Shown here: piece by piece, positions 44,215 through 57,975 of the stretch
Position numbering within the stretch: position 1 is the first letter of the stretch
How the letters are laid out: every line of letters begins with the position of its first letter
Source of the DNA: Pseudocercospora fijiensis CIRAD86
Taxonomy: Eukaryota; Ascomycota; Dothideomycetes; Mycosphaerellales; Mycosphaerellaceae
DNA: 64,000 bases
Direction of reading: 5' to 3'
Assembly (NCBI RefSeq): GCF_000340215.1
Contig: NW_006921539.1
Coordinates: forward strand, 870,471-934,470
The notes under the pieces: generated by a model
What the model was told of the DNA's origin: nothing
Seen by the model: the letters and a program-made list of their open reading frames with translations, nothing else
Database searches by the model: none
Position numbers and translations under genes: made by a program

Positions 44215-45615
44215 ATCTAAAATACTTATAGGAATTCTAATTTAGAATACTTATAATACTAAGTACTATTTAGAACGCGTATAGTAACTCTAATCGGGAG
44301 CGCTAATAGTTAGTACTACTATCTATAACGCTTATACTAAGTTTTATTTAGAACACGCTATATAGTAATTCTAATCCGAAACGTATATACTAAGTCCTAT
44401 CCGGAACGCGTATAGTAAGTACTATCCGGAACGCGTATAGTAAGTACTATCCGGAATGCGTATAGAAAGTCTAATTCGGAACGCTAATAGCAAGCACTAC
44501 TAAGAACGCTTATAGTAGGTAGTACTATCTAAAATACCTATAGTAAGTACTATTTAGAATACTTATAGCAAGTTATATCCGAAACGGTTATAGTAAATAC
44601 TACTAAAAACGTTTATAGCGAGTACCCTATATAACGCCTACTACGAGTACCCTATAAAATGCCTATAGCGAGTACTCTATAGAATATCTATAGCGAGTAG
44701 TACTATCCGGAACGCGTAGGATAAGCCTTATTTTAAACGCTTAGTATAGTTAGTTCTATATAGACCGGAACGTTTCGAACTGTTTATAGTAAGTACCTTA
44801 TATAACGCCTACTACGAGTACCTTATAAAACGCCTATAGTAAGCACTCTATAGAATATCTATAGCGAGTAGTACTATCCGGAACGCGTAGGATAAGCCTT
44901 ATTTTAAACGCTTACTAGTAGTATAGTTAGTCCTATATAAACCGGAACGCGTATACTAAGTCTAATCTAAAACGCTTATAGAAAATCTTATCCGGAATAT
45001 ATAAAGTAAGTCTAAGTCTAATCTAAAACTAAATACTTATATTAACTACTACGAACTATTTATAGCGAGTACCCTATATAGCGCCTACTACGAGTACCCT
45101 ATAAAACGCCTATAGCGAGTACTCTATAGAATATCTATAGCGTACTACTATCTAAAATACCTATAGTAAGTACTATTTAGAGTACTTATAGCAAGTTATA
45201 TCCGAAACGCTTATAGTAAATACTACTAAAAACGGTTATAGCGAGTAGTAGTATTCGAAACGCTTATAGCGGTTACTATCCGAGATATCTATAGCGAGTA
45301 GTACTATCCGGAACGCTTTAGAACGCGCTATATAGCAATTCTAATCCGAAATGCTTATACTAAGTCCTATCTAAAACGCGTATAGTAAGTACTATCCGGA
45401 ACGCGTATAGTAAGTCTAATTTAGAACGCTAATAGTAAGTACTATTAAGAACGCTTAGGCTTATAGCAAGTAGTACTATCTAAAATACCTATAGTAAGTA
45501 CTATTTAGAATACTTATAGCAAGTTGTATCCGAAACGCTTATAGTAGATACTACTAAAAATGCTTATAGCGAGTAGTAATATTTGAAACGCTTATAGCGG
45601 TAACTATCCGAGATA
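44215..45615. repeat. Degenerate satellite, middle segment
   Basis: About 1.4 kb of units near 25 bp, clearest at about 44400-44475 where AGTACTATCCGG + AACGCGTATAGTA repeats with a 25-bp period. Variant units (AACGCCTACTACGAGTACC; AGAATATCTATAGCGAGTA) come in fixed order and form a longer block, for example 44631 and 44802, 171 bp apart. No reading frame. Confidence 0.8.
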
Positions 45616-45620
45616 TCTGT
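45616..45620. repeat. Target duplication, left of D
   Basis: TCTGT here, TTTGT at 60320-60324 (one transition). Removing D rejoins a normal satellite unit. Confidence 0.65.
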
Positions 45621-45786
45621 TGTAACAGAGACTTTATATTCGAGGTAACTACGAAGTCGCGAACAACTATCTAAGAGGTCGTAGGGACTGAATGTTTAAA
45701 TAGGGATCCGGAGGTGCTAAGCTACGGCACGGCCCGTGCCGGGCTTTTACGTGTTAGACTCGCATATAAAGGGGTTGCCCGTAATA
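45621..45786 (-). repeat. 3' LTR of D
   Basis: 166-bp direct repeat of 60154-60319. On the plus strand it begins TGTAACAGAG and ends GCCCGTAATA. Confidence 0.88.
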
Positions 45787-48700
45787 TTACCCCCCCCCTT
45801 TAAAGCAGTCGCATCCCTAAGACCTTCTTTTAATCGCGTAACTGCAGTTGCATTCCAAACTGTGTCTTCCTTGCTTTCCGCGGCGCCGGCGTTATCTAAA
45901 TGCGCGCTAGCATACGCCGACGTCGCAGACTTAGTAACACCTACCTTATTTACTAACCGCGCCTTCTGCCGCATAGTATCCTTACCTAAGGCAATATAGC
46001 TAGTAACAAGATATAATAGGTTTGTATACGCTTCTGTAAGTGTAGTAACCCCGGCATTATTATAACACTTACTCTAAGCAGGTACGAGACCCCCTTTATA
46101 GAGCGTAGAAGACTAAATAGTCGTACGGGTTGTAGATCGGGTAACGCGGACATGCTAAGTGTTAGCTAAGCTAGTCGCAGCATCGCTGCCGATAACAGCA
46201 TTAATAGGCTTAGTAGCCGTTATCTCTTCCGTTACTTCCTCGTACGGCACCTAGTCCTTCGGCGGCTAGAAGTTCGCTAGTTTAGACTTGTTTAGGTAGT
46301 TATAGTAAAAGTCCGTAACTAATATACGAGCATTTTTGATTACTACCTTAGAGGGCTCCTATATTGCCTCTATATCTAAGTACCCTTTCTACTAAACTAG
46401 ATATTTTAAGCTCTTTCCGTTTCCTCTAGAATCTAATATCCGCTTAACCTCGTACTTATCTTACGGTCGATTATCCTCGCCTATAACTTTAAGAGATAGC
46501 GGGCGTGCGGCATAATCACCGTAATAGGGTCGTAGATATCGCGGGTAGAAAGAGTTATAGACTCGAATACGCGGGGGAAGGTCGACCTTATAGGCGCTAT
46601 TTAGATTATCTATAATAGTAACTAGTCCGTACTAACGAATGTCGAACTTCTTCGAGGGTCGGGTCGTTTTCTAGTTCGTAGTGCTAATATATACCTTGTC
46701 TCCTACGCTATAGCGAGGAGTTAGCGTACGATGCTTATTAGCGTTGTTAGATTATATAACTTATACGAGGTTTAACAGTTCTCGGAGGTGCGAGTAAACT
46801 TCCGATATACGCTTAGCGAAACGGTTAGCAGAGGCTGCATCTAACCGCTACTTAGTTAGTAAGAGCTTCGCTAGAATGTCGAGATTAAGGTTAATACGAG
46901 GGTAGCGGCCTTTCTCTATATAGAATAGGGATACGCTAGTAACCTTAGAGACATAATTGTTCTATACTATTTCCGCGAGCGGGCAGAGATCTACCTAGTT
47001 ATCTTAGGCGTAGTTTATATAGGCGCGGACATACTTCTTAACCTCCTTATTAGTGTTTTTAGACTAACCGTCCGTCTTAGGGTAGAAGGCAGTCGACAAC
47101 CGTTACTCTATACCTAATAGTTAATATAGACGCTTCTAGAAAGCGGACACCTACTATAGTCCTCGGTCGGATATTAGGCCTATCGGGAGGCCGTAGTGCG
47201 GATAATAGTACTTTAAGAAGATATAAGCTATATATTCGGCTTCTATCGACAGTACGGGTAGCAGGTATACTCCTTTTGCTATACGATTAGTAATAGTGCA
47301 TATATTCTTATATATTTAACTATCGCACGACCCTATAGACGGTAGGAGCTATACGATAAAGTCTATAGCAATTTTATCCTATAGATTAAAGGGTATAGGT
47401 ATAGGTCGTAAGAGACTAGGATACTAAGTCTAATTAGGCTTTGTCGTACGGCATGTGTAGCATCTTTGTACGTATTCGCGGACGAATTGCGATATGCCGG
47501 GCTAGACGAAGTTCCGAGACACTAGATCGAACGTCTTAGTTCGCCCTAGATAGCCGGTACTAGGTGCATCGTAGTATGCTCGTAGAACAGTATTATATAG
47601 GTCGTAGTCGCTAGGAGGAATAAATACGCAATAACCTCCGTAACGGTTCTTAAGATATACTAACCCTCTAACCTTAATAGTATCTTACTCGTTTATACGG
47701 TATTTGCGTAGAATAGTTACAGGCTTGCGTTCTTCTAACTATGCTATTATCTCCTTTATAGCGTCGCTCGTATAGGCCTTACGCACGGCACTTAAGATCG
47801 CAGAGTCTTAATAAGGTTGTAAATTAGGAGTAGCTATAATCGTAGCGGCGATCAATCGGTCCGGTATAAGAACAGTGCGCACCTGCTATGCTAGTCGTAG
47901 GTCTTTCGCATCCTGCGGTTTGTCTTAAGGCCGCCGAGTTAAAGCGTCGGGTTTAGTGCCTTAGGTACTAGGACGGTATACAACCTTAAAGAAGAACTAA
48001 GAGAGGAATTTAGCCTATCGGGCCTGCCGGCGATTTAGCTACTTGCTACTTATAAAGTATTTAAGGTTCTTGTAGTCGGATAGCACTAAGATTAGCTTTC
48101 CTTTAGTATTAGAGAGATTCTTAAACTCCGTACCGTCGGTAAACTCGTAAGCTATTAATTCCGGCCTCTACTCTTCGAATGCCTTAACTATAGCTATTAG
48201 CTCCTTATCGTAGATGTCGTAATTACACTCCTACGGGTTTATCTTCTTAGACAAGTATGCGATAGGTCGAAGTATATTGTTAGTGCCTCTCTATAATAGT
48301 ACCGCTGCCGTTACAAAGTCGGATATATTAGTCTCGAGCATAGTTTCTAGACTAGGCTAAAAGTGCGCGAGGACCGGAGCTTCTATAAAGGCTCTTTTAA
48401 GAGTATCGAAAGCTGTTTAGCATTCCGGTAACTAGTTCTACTTCGGTGTATCCTTAGTACGAGTAAGCTGCGTTATAGGAAGTGCGATACGCGAGAAGTT
48501 GCGGATGAAACGCCGGTAGAAGTTAGCAAATCCGAGGAAAGAAAGCATATCTTTTATATTCTTCGGGGCTTCCTACTCCTAAATAGCGGAGACCTTCTCT
48601 AGGTCTATACGCATGCTATCCTTGCCGATAATAAGCCCTAGGTATTTCGTCTCTTAAACGTAAAACTCGCATTTATTAATGTCGAGTTGAAGACTAGTAT

Positions 48701-50280
48701 CTAGTAGTTTCCTTATAACCTTCTCGATATACTAGTAGTACGCTTCCTCGTTATCCGAGAAGACTAAGGCATCGTCGAGATAGGCGGATACAAAGTCGTC
48801 GAGGAAGTCGCGAAGGGCGTCGTTAATATACGACTAGAACGTACTAGGAGCGTTGCAGAGCCCGAAAGGCATTACTAGACATTCAAACTATCTATAACGC
48901 GTCGTAAAGGCTGTCTTCTATTTATACCTAGCGGTAATACGGATACGGTTAAAAGTAGTAATAACGTCTAACTTAGTAAAGAACTTCTTGCCGCTAATCC
49001 GGTTAAGGGTATCTTAAATTAGAGGGATAGGATATCTGCTTTTTATAGTAAGCTCGTTAAGTGCTCGGTAATCGATATATATACGCAGCCCCCTACCCGG
49101 CTTCTTAACGATTATAACGGGCGAAGCGGCGGGTAAGTTACTACGCTATATATTGCCTTTCTCGAGCTAGTTATCGAGCTACTTCTTAATAACTGCGTTT
49201 TCTAATACTAATATAGGGTATAGGCGCTTATACGGAGGATTACCTTTCGTAACGATCTTATAGTCTATACTAGGTCGGTAAGGGGGTAGTTTAGACGCTT
49301 CTCTACGGACAAAGAGCTAAGCGAGATAATAATATCTCTTAGGAAGTTTGCGTAGCACTTCTTCTATATTGTCCTATTCGGCCTCGGTCTTAGCTATAAA
49401 TTTCTCGTAGTCGGAGATTAACATAGCGCAGTTGTTTAATTAAACGGCGCCTTACTCGGCGATTGAAATATATATAGCGTAAGCGAAGGCTACATTCCTA
49501 GAGTAGACAGGCCGTGCTGTTATAGCGTAAGCTAATAGGGCGTATATAGTTACCGGATCTGTAGTAGACTTCGCTATATAGGTTTCGTTAGGGTTGATCT
49601 ATATCGTATAAATCTCCGTACCTTCTTTAAGGCTCAATCTCTTTAAAGTTGCGAGGTCGATCTATCGAATGCGATTACCGACCTGTTCTACAGACACCTT
49701 TACGGGCGGAGGAGGCTCTTGTCCTAAGATGTCCGGCCTAGATAGGAAGTCCTAATATCGAGGAGTCCGTATCGCTTTAGGTTAGGAGATTATAGGAACT
49801 AAGATAACCTTAGGGTACTATAAATGATCCTTATAGATAGGATCGTTAAACGTAAGTACTTAGTTTCGCTAGTCTTTCTTAGGTTGGTGTTTAGTATGCT
49901 AGCTAAACCCTAACACTATATCGTATTCGAGATCGTCTATAACGAAGCATCGTACCTGCTCGGTATGTCTACTAATGTTCGTATTAATAGTATATACCTC
50001 GCCGATAAGCTTCTACGTATAGCTGCTATCTACGAGTCTAAGAGCGACCGGCGGAATAGCAGAGGTTCTAATATTGTGTTTGCGTATATAGGATTTACGG
50101 ATGTATTCTATATTAGCTCTATCGTCTAGAAATAGTTCTGCGTCTTATGCTTCTACTATCTTCTATCCGACTTTGCCGTTAACTACAAAGTAATAAGAGA
50201 TAGGAGGCAATTTATTAGATTCTTCTTCTATAGACGCCTTTAATAAAAGTGCTCTCGGTTTATATAGAGGGGGTAGAGCT
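45735..50280 (-). pseudogene. D pol: protease, RT, RNase H, integrase, chromodomain; RIP-inactivated
   Basis: On the minus strand the RT reads [20 protein letters not shown] (about 49105-49046), then FTKLDVITTFNRIRI, SAYLDDALVFSDNEE (about 48790) and [17 protein letters not shown] (about 48530-48480). RNase H ends with TKPDALTRRPQ near 47950. The integrase follows between about 47.6 and 46.6 kb. A chromodomain at about 46460-46330 reads YEVKRILDSRGNGKSLKYL then QKGYLD. The frame then runs on for some 200 codons, through the polypurine tract and into the 3' LTR, ending at a TAA near 45735. Confidence 0.82.
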
Positions 50281-50289
50281 AATACATCC

Positions 50290-50946
50290 TATGTCGGACT
50301 ATTACTTGTTACGCTTAAGTAATAGTCTAAGCATTTCCCTAGCTATTGCTAGGAGCGCCTAATCGGCGCGTAGAAGGGCGCTCGTATTCGTCGAGCGGGC
50401 AAGCGGCTTTACTAGCGGAGTGTCCTAGTCGGCGGCAACGGATGTACGTGCTAGAGGTTACTAGTTAGGTGCGCATTTCGGCAGTTATAGGTTCTAGATT
50501 CTTAAACTTATCTAGACGCTTATTCTATAGGCATAGTAGCTTGCTAGTATTTAGCGAGCGACTACGCGGAGCCTTAGCTAAGACGGTAGAAGCAATAGCT
50601 ATATATGCGGCTACGGCGGTTCCTAGCGGTAGAGCCTTGCCGGTAGGAGGTATAGTCGTAGTCGTATTTGCAGCATTCTTCTTTGCTACTTCGGCTGCCT
50701 TCTTAGCTATATCTACTAATTTCTTTACGGCATCGTTAGTAGGTAGCTTACGAGGGAAGTCGATCTCTAAGCGCTTAAGCTTGTGCTTAATGTCCTAGTA
50801 CAACTTAGCTAATCCGTTTTTAGAGTAATATACTTCTATTACGAGGCGGTTGCGGTATTTAAAGTTAAGTTTCTTCTCGAGACGACGTATAGCTAGCTTC
50901 TTGCTATATGCGTCTTCTAAGGAAGGAATACGAGCGGCGTACTGCT
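50290..50946 (-). pseudogene. D gag, C-terminal part (after B3)
   Basis: Continues the gag frame broken by B3: QYAARIPSLEDAYSKKLAIR directly follows the junction. It ends with a zinc-knuckle-like CRRLGHSASKAACPLDEY (about 50430-50375), as expected for nucleocapsid. Confidence 0.65.
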
Positions 50947-51143
50947 TGTAAGAAGGGTATATTAGCAGGTAGATAGGGTAGTAGTAGGTATAGGTAGTAT
51001 TCGATAAGGAGCTAAAAGGGGAGAGAGGAAGGCAGGCAAGTTAGCCTACTGCTAAGCGCTAAGCCCTACCTAAGGCATCGAGACCCTAGCTTCACTCGAG
51101 CCCGGTTATATGCCAATTACGTATAACCTCTTTAGTCCTAATA
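50947..51143 (-). repeat. 3' LTR of B3
   Basis: 197 bp, partner of 57976-58172. Confidence 0.9.
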
Positions 51144-52392
51144 CACGCTTCCCTTCTAAAGGCCGCGCCCTCGTAGCCGGTCTTTGTTCCAATCTCAATC
51201 TCCGTTACCGCTAACTTAGTAGGTCTAATAAGCCGCTTAGTCCGCGCTAAATTAAACGCACAACTACCGATTATATAACTATATTAAACCTTACCTCCAA
51301 ACAATACAATATACAACTCTAACTGCGCTATCTCTATATATAATAAACTATAAAGTAATATATATCTATAAGAATTAAGGACCTTCGACCAATTACAATA
51401 CGAGCGCGTCTTCCCTACTATAATAGGTAGACGTACGAGGTATTGCAGCCCTGCCTCCGTTCTAAGTAATGTCGTACCGAGTTCTTTGCGTCTACTCTAA
51501 AAGACCTAGCAATGTCCGCTTCCGAGGGTTTGTCCGCTTCTAAGGGTTATTGTTCTTGTTATTACGAGGACTATTATTTACTATCGTAGTTTTACTAGCC
51601 CTAATTAGTTAGGTTTAGCAGCCTTTAAGTGTCAACTAATTATATCTTTTCAAAAAACATAGCTCGTCTAGTTTCTATAGGTAAAGGCTATTATAAGTGT
51701 AGTAGTAGAGGTTCGCCTCGCTTAAAGGGTTAGATAGATCGAGGAGTAACCTATTGTCCGCAAGATCGACCCCGGCTAGCTTAGCTCTATAGTTTTGCCC
51801 TTAGTTAGTCTATTAGTCGCTTAATCTTTTAACTTAGTTAAAGTTTTAACTTGGCCTTAAAGTTTTAATTAAACCTTTAACAGGCTTAAAGCTTTAATCA
51901 AAGTTTTAATTAAAGGTGCCTTAGGCTCGTAGTGTAGGTAAGGTTGTGTCTATAGGCGCAGCGACAATAGCAAGTAATGTTAACAATAGTAGCGCTAGTC
52001 GTCTTAGCGCTAACTTTACCTTGCTTTCGATTTCCTTCTTCGACTAATAACACACTCCGCAACACCGTTACTAATATAGCCGCGCCGGCCGTATCGCCCT
52101 TTAGCACGAGCGTAACGCCGTCGTTACTATTATTATTACTAACACTATTCGCCTACGCGCGCGCGCGCCTCTATCGACCGCCTAGGCCTTAGGGTCCTAA
52201 TAGGATATAGAAATAAGAGGGGCGTTAAGAGGAGGACCTTGTAGGGTACGCTAGTAAAGAGGTAGATTCCTTAAAAGAGCAGGCGATTAGTTAGCAGTTA
52301 TAGTGCGCTCGTTAGTACTCGTTGCGCGTTCGTTATCGTAGTATAGTCTTATTGTCCTTTACTAGCAATTGCTTGCCTCTAATTAGTTAGCT
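51144..52392 (-). repeat. B3 3' non-coding region
   Basis: Homologous (reverse orientation) to 41545-42719. About 52180-52330 carries material not obvious in the other copies. No gene seen. Confidence 0.6.
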
Positions 52393-52417
52393 TAATAGCA
52401 CCCCGGGGGTAGCATTG
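52393..52417. repeat. CCCCGGGG palindrome, copy 8 (B3, after pol)
   Basis: Arms TAATAGCACCCC and GGGGTAGCATTG; among the best preserved copies, about 25 bp after the pol stop. Confidence 0.7.
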
Positions 52418-52439
52418 TTCCTAGGTCCTAGTAGTAACA

Positions 52440-55400
52440 TTATAGCCTCTTAGCCTTCTTCTTGTCCTTTACGCTGGTCTAATACTCGTCTAATAGCTCG
52501 GCTATATCCTTAAAGGAACCTTTAGCTTCCTACGAGTCCTATTTAGGTAAATAGCCTTACTATCTCAATAAGTACTCCTTCTTGCCTTGCCTAGTCCGAT
52601 ACTGCAGGATACGTTCTATAGACTACAGCTCTTTACTATCCGCTAGTATGTCTTCGTATTCTGTAGGGGCTTTATCCCCTTCGCGTAGGTAGTACGGCTT
52701 AAGGAGGGATATATAGAAGGTGTTATAGATAGTATAATAAGGTGGAAGCTACAACTAATAGGCCTGTGTGCCCTTAGCCTCCTAGATACGGAATAGACTA
52801 ATGTATCTTAGTGCGAGCTTAGGCCTTGTTTTGCTATCGGGTAATAGATGCTTGCGGATGCGGAGGTTCTTCGTGCTTAGTATAACTATGTCGCCTTGTT
52901 TAAAGGTTATTAGTATATAGCGCTTATCGTAGTAGGTCTTTTAGTACTCTTAAGCCCTTGTTAGCTTCTTAGCTATCTTAGTATGGATTTCTCGCATCTT
53001 CTAGACACGTTCTATTGCCGCTAGTGTCTCTAGTACTTAACGCGCTTCCCTTTCCTTACGCTCGGCCTCGAGCGATAGTAGGTCTTATAGTATAGTAGCG
53101 TTCTGGCCTATTATAGCTATGTAGGGCGAGATCTTAGTTACCGAATGTACACTATTGTTGTATACGAATTCTGTAGGCTATAGGAGGTTAACCTAATCCT
53201 CGGGGTTCTTATTAATATAGCTGCGTAGGTACTGCTATAGGGTAGCATTCTACCTCTCTATTTAACCGTTAGTCTATAGATAGAAGGCTATTAATAGCCG
53301 ATGCTTTAGTCTTAGCTGTAAGCAAATCTCACTCTAATAGTAAGATGTGAATATCGAGCCCCTATCGGAGACTATCCCCTTAGGGGTTCCCTAATAGATA
53401 TAGAAGATATTAGTCTATAGCGCCTCTGCTATATTAATAGCAGTCTAATCCTTGCGCGCCGGGATGTATCGAGCGCCTTTAGTAAATCGATCTACTATAA
53501 CAAGGATAGCATTATATACGTCCTTGCTGCCCCTACGCTTAGTAGGCGGAAGGCCTATAATAAAGTCTATTATTAGCTTAGCAAATAGCTTCTTTAGAAT
53601 AGGGAGCGAAGACAACTCGCCGAATAGTAAGTGCTTCGGTGCTTTGACTCGCTAGTATACTATATAGGTCTATATATACTCCTTTATATGCCGCTTACTA
53701 TTTAGCTAGTAGTATATACGCGATAGTAACTCGTGCGACCTCTCTATGCTATAGTAACTAGCGAGCTTACTATTATAGTATCTCTTTAAAAGCTCTTATC
53801 TAATCGATTGTTTAGCGGGGATATAATACCTGCCCTTGAACTTTAAGTAACCCTTATCGTCGATCGACCAATTATTGTTACTCTTACTAAATCGAGTCGC
53901 CCGCCTACTTATAAGCTTATTAATACGCTCGATAGCAAAGGCGTCCCTCTGCTAAGTACGCAACAGCTTATCTATAAACGATTGACTATCCCTATTTACA
54001 AGGTTATTTAATAGTACCCGTACTATCGAACGAGGTACGTATTATATACATCTAATAGCACTAGTAGCCGGAACTACTGCAACCTCTTCTATAGTACTGT
54101 CGCTATATAGACTATTACTGTAAATAGTAATGTCCTTAATCGAGTTATTATAGCTCGAGCGATCTACGTCCTTTCTTTTAACGTGTACTAGAAGAACGAC
54201 AACTCCGCTATAGTATTTGTTGCCGCCGCGGGGTCCGGAAGTCCGCTTATCCTACGCTTGCTTATTAACAATACGGGCTATAGCAATCTTATACTGCAGG
54301 GTTGGAAACAAAGAATTGATATGTTAGGTCTCGCTATCGTAATTAGGTCGCCTCGATAGGCTATTAGTAGGGTTGCTTACGCCTAGCCGATATAATACAT
54401 TAAAATTAAACCCGGCGAGATAGACGGCCTATCTAGCCTGTCGACCTATAACCCTAGTAACCTTAGTAATGCTACGGAGGTTGTTATAGTCTATATAGAC
54501 CTAAATAGTATACTATGCACTATCGAGATAGTGCCTCTAATGCTTGAAGGCCTCGACAATAGCTAGGAGCTCTTGCTCGTAGGTCTCGTAGCGACGCTCT
54601 ATATCGATTATCTTTCGTAAAAAGAAGGCAATTAGGTGCTAGTAGTAGTCCTTATCTGATTGCTATAATATAATAGCCGATATAGCGAACTATAAAGCGT
54701 TAGTCTTAATACGGATCTGCTTACTTAGTACAAAATAGTGCAGCAAGGGGACTTTAGTAAATCGCTTCTTTAGACCGTTAAAAGCGGCTTATATCTTGTT
54801 AGTCTATTTGAATTCTCTAGACGGGTTAGCCTTAGTTTTAGTAAGCTTAGTTAGGGGCATCACATACCGTAAATAGCCCTTAATAAAGCGGCGGTAGAAA
54901 TTGGCGAAGCCGAGGAACGACTAAAGCTCCTTAATAGACGTAGGAATAGGCTATTTAGTAATTGTTTTGATCCGATTAGGATTAGCCTTAACACCCTCGG
55001 TTAATACGAGGAAGCTAAGGAATAATACCTCTTTAGTAGTAAAGGTGCATTTAGAAGGTTTGTAGTATAGTCTATAGGCTCGTAGGCAGTCGAGGACCTT
55101 ACGCACTACGGCCTAGTGTTCTACAATATTAGGTGAATGTGTGTAAACTAGGATGTTATCTAGGTAAACTATATAGAGATGGTCTAATAGGCCCGAAAGG
55201 GCCCGATTAATATAGGACTAGAATATAGCAGGGGCATTAGCTAGCCTAAATAGCATAACTAAGTACTCGAAATAGCTATAGCGAGTGCGAAAGGCTGTCT
55301 TCCATTTATCGCCCTTACGGATACGAATGCGGTAATAGGCGTCCTTAATGTCTAATATAGTATAGTAGTAGGTACTAGAAAGGCGATCGAGGGTCTTATT

Positions 55401-56335
55401 AATAAGCGGAAGTGGACAGCGGTCTTTAATAGTAATAGTATTAAGTCTACGGTAATTAACGTATAACCGTAGGCTACTATCCTTCTTTAGAATAAACAGG
55501 ATTGGTATACTAGCAGGGCTGTTACTATACCGAATGCGACTATTAGCTAGGTTTTCCTCTAGGTACTTACGTAATATAGCAAGCTCTCGCTTACTAAGGT
55601 TGTAGAGGGGGCTAAAAGGAACCTCCTTGCCCTCTATAATATTAATCTTATAATCCGTCTCCTTAAATATAGGCAATGTCGATGCTAGGTAGTGTTTAAA
55701 CACATTAATATAAGTCTCTCGGATAGGCTCTAGTATACGAGCAAGCTAATTAGGATCATTAGGGGGCACAGATTCATCGTTATCACTACCGAGTAGGTCG
55801 GCAGTCGGATTAGCTAAGGTAGGTGTTAGGTTGCTAATAAACAGGACCCTAATATCGTTAGGGCACTCGCTAACATTAATGTGTTTAATGTCCTCTTTCC
55901 TAGCGATTCTAAATCGCTACTTCTAGAGGCCTAGGTCTATAGCTGCGGCGTAGTACTTGAGAATAGGGTTGCTAATAATAATAGTAGCTCCCCTATATAG
56001 GTTGTCTATATCTACTGCGTAGGCAGTGAAGTCTAGTAGGCGTTTATTTCCGAGGTCGTCCTTTAGAGCTATAGGAACATAGTAGGCCCTATAGGTCAAG
56101 TGCCGAGCGTTATTAAACTAAGCAAGGGTTGGTAGGTTAGTCTTCGGTAGTTGTCGAAGGTCTAATTGCTTAGCTAGGCGATAGCTGATAAGGGCACTAA
56201 CTGAATTTCCTAGATCTAGCATAACCTTAATTTGATAGGTAGTGCCCTTCGTGTCCTATATAAGGCAGGAGCGTATTATAGCTAGCATAATGTCGATAGT
56301 CTTACGCCGTACGAGGCTAACAGTTAGTACGGCGC
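52440..56335 (-). pseudogene. B3 pol with chromodomain, RIP-inactivated
   Basis: Homologous to B1/B2 pol. The clean RT block at 55703-55218 starts FKHYLASTLPIFKETDYKIN. The integrase core lies near 53650-53250, the chromodomain near 52640-52500 and the closing TAA at 52442-52440. Confidence 0.83.
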
Positions 56336-56339
56336 TTAC

Positions 56340-57760
56340 TCTTTTTTCGACTAATTAAAAGAGCCGACTAGGGTAGCATTAGCCGCTAAGAGGTGCTTTC
56401 GGTATTTAGCGGAAGCACGATTAATTCGGGCCTAGTCCTTAGGTTTATCGCATTAGCCTAGTAGATAGCTAGTACTATTATAATTGAAGCACTTCAATCC
56501 GGTCGGGAGATTGTTGCTATAGCTATTGTTGCTACTATTATTAGTCGAGCGGTTAGCATTATAGGGATACGAGCCCCTTCTACGGCCCCTGTCGCGGCCT
56601 CCTCTGTATAGCCGCCGGCTACGGCCTCTTCTACGGTCGCTACTGTTCCTATTATTAGCATTATTGTTTTAGTAGGAACCTTAGTTTCCTCCGCCGCGGC
56701 CACTACGGCTACTACGGTTAGTACTAGCTAGTCGGATCCTTAATTCTAGTCGTTATTAGAGCTAAACAGCCCGTTCGGCTGTTTCTACTTCGACTATAAA
56801 TTAAATGCGTATTAGATTAGCTTGTTCGAATACACGGCGACGGTCTAATTCGAGGATAAGTTCCTATCTAAGTTTTAGGCGTATCTCGGAGATCTATATA
56901 GAATTAGTCTTAGGCGGAAGGTCGTCTTTAAGGGTTTTTAAATAGGCCTCGAATAAGCGAGCCGATTGATTAGTCTTTTGTTTAGCTCGAAGATATAGGT
57001 CCTAAGCATATTGTTGCCTTAGTATAGGGTTTCTAAGGGTATCTAGTATAATAGTTTTATAGGTCTACTACTAAATAGCGGTCTAGTCGTCGAGGGAGTC
57101 GAAATAGTTATCCTATATGCGCTTTAGGTCGCTATTGATATACTATATAGCGTATACGACTAAGGAATAGTCGTCTAGTAGCGCTCTTAGTACATTGCGC
57201 TAGTTGAGTTTATAGTTACGAATGTAGTCGTTGTACTGCTTCCGACTAGAGCTATTAAATACGATATAGTCCTTAAGTTTAGTATCCTTCTTTTAGGTAG
57301 ATAGTAAAGAAGGTCCTACTATTAGTTTTGCTATCGGGGCTTCCTAAAGGCGACGGAGCTCGAGGAGATTATCCTTTAGCTATTGTTCTTAACGTAGGGC
57401 AGTAAGCCTGTTTTAAGTAGCTTCTTAAAGTCTCCCTAATAGTTGAGGGCTAAAGGCTAGTTAGCTATATCGACGGTTGACAATATTGCTAAGAATGTCG
57501 TTAATAGGCAACTCTAGGTCGTTACCTAGAATTATAGGTTCTTCGGTAGGCTTAGTAGCAGGCTCTTTAGTAGGAGGCACTTTAGCAGGTGCTCTAGTAG
57601 GCACTTTAGTAGGCACTTTAGTAGGCACTATGCTACTAGTATTATCGTTGCTAGCGCTGCTAGCGGCGGCACGGTTGTTGTTTCGTAATAAGCCGGCTAT
57701 TGTAATAGGGGGTAACACTAATAATATATTGTTAGCCCCTAAGATACGGATATAGCGGAA
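56340..57760 (-). pseudogene. B3 gag, RIP-inactivated
   Basis: Thr/Pro/Lys repeat at 57620-57540, capsid-like region, Arg/Gly tract near 56640-56560 and zinc-knuckle area near 56490-56450. Same layout as in B1 and B2. Confidence 0.7.
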
Positions 57761-57975
57761 TTAGTAGATATTAGTCTAGTGCGATTAACTTAGTATAATA
57801 GGCCGTATAGAAGGCCTTGCTTAATAATTGGTACGGTTGTTTCGATAGAATAGTACGTATAGGTCCCGTTCTTCGGGCGCAATATAGTTAGATTAGTCTT
57901 GTTCGTAGCTATACCGCTAAAAGCTTAAAATAAGGACTATCTAGCTGCTACCCTTAAAGGGTAGATCGAATACTA

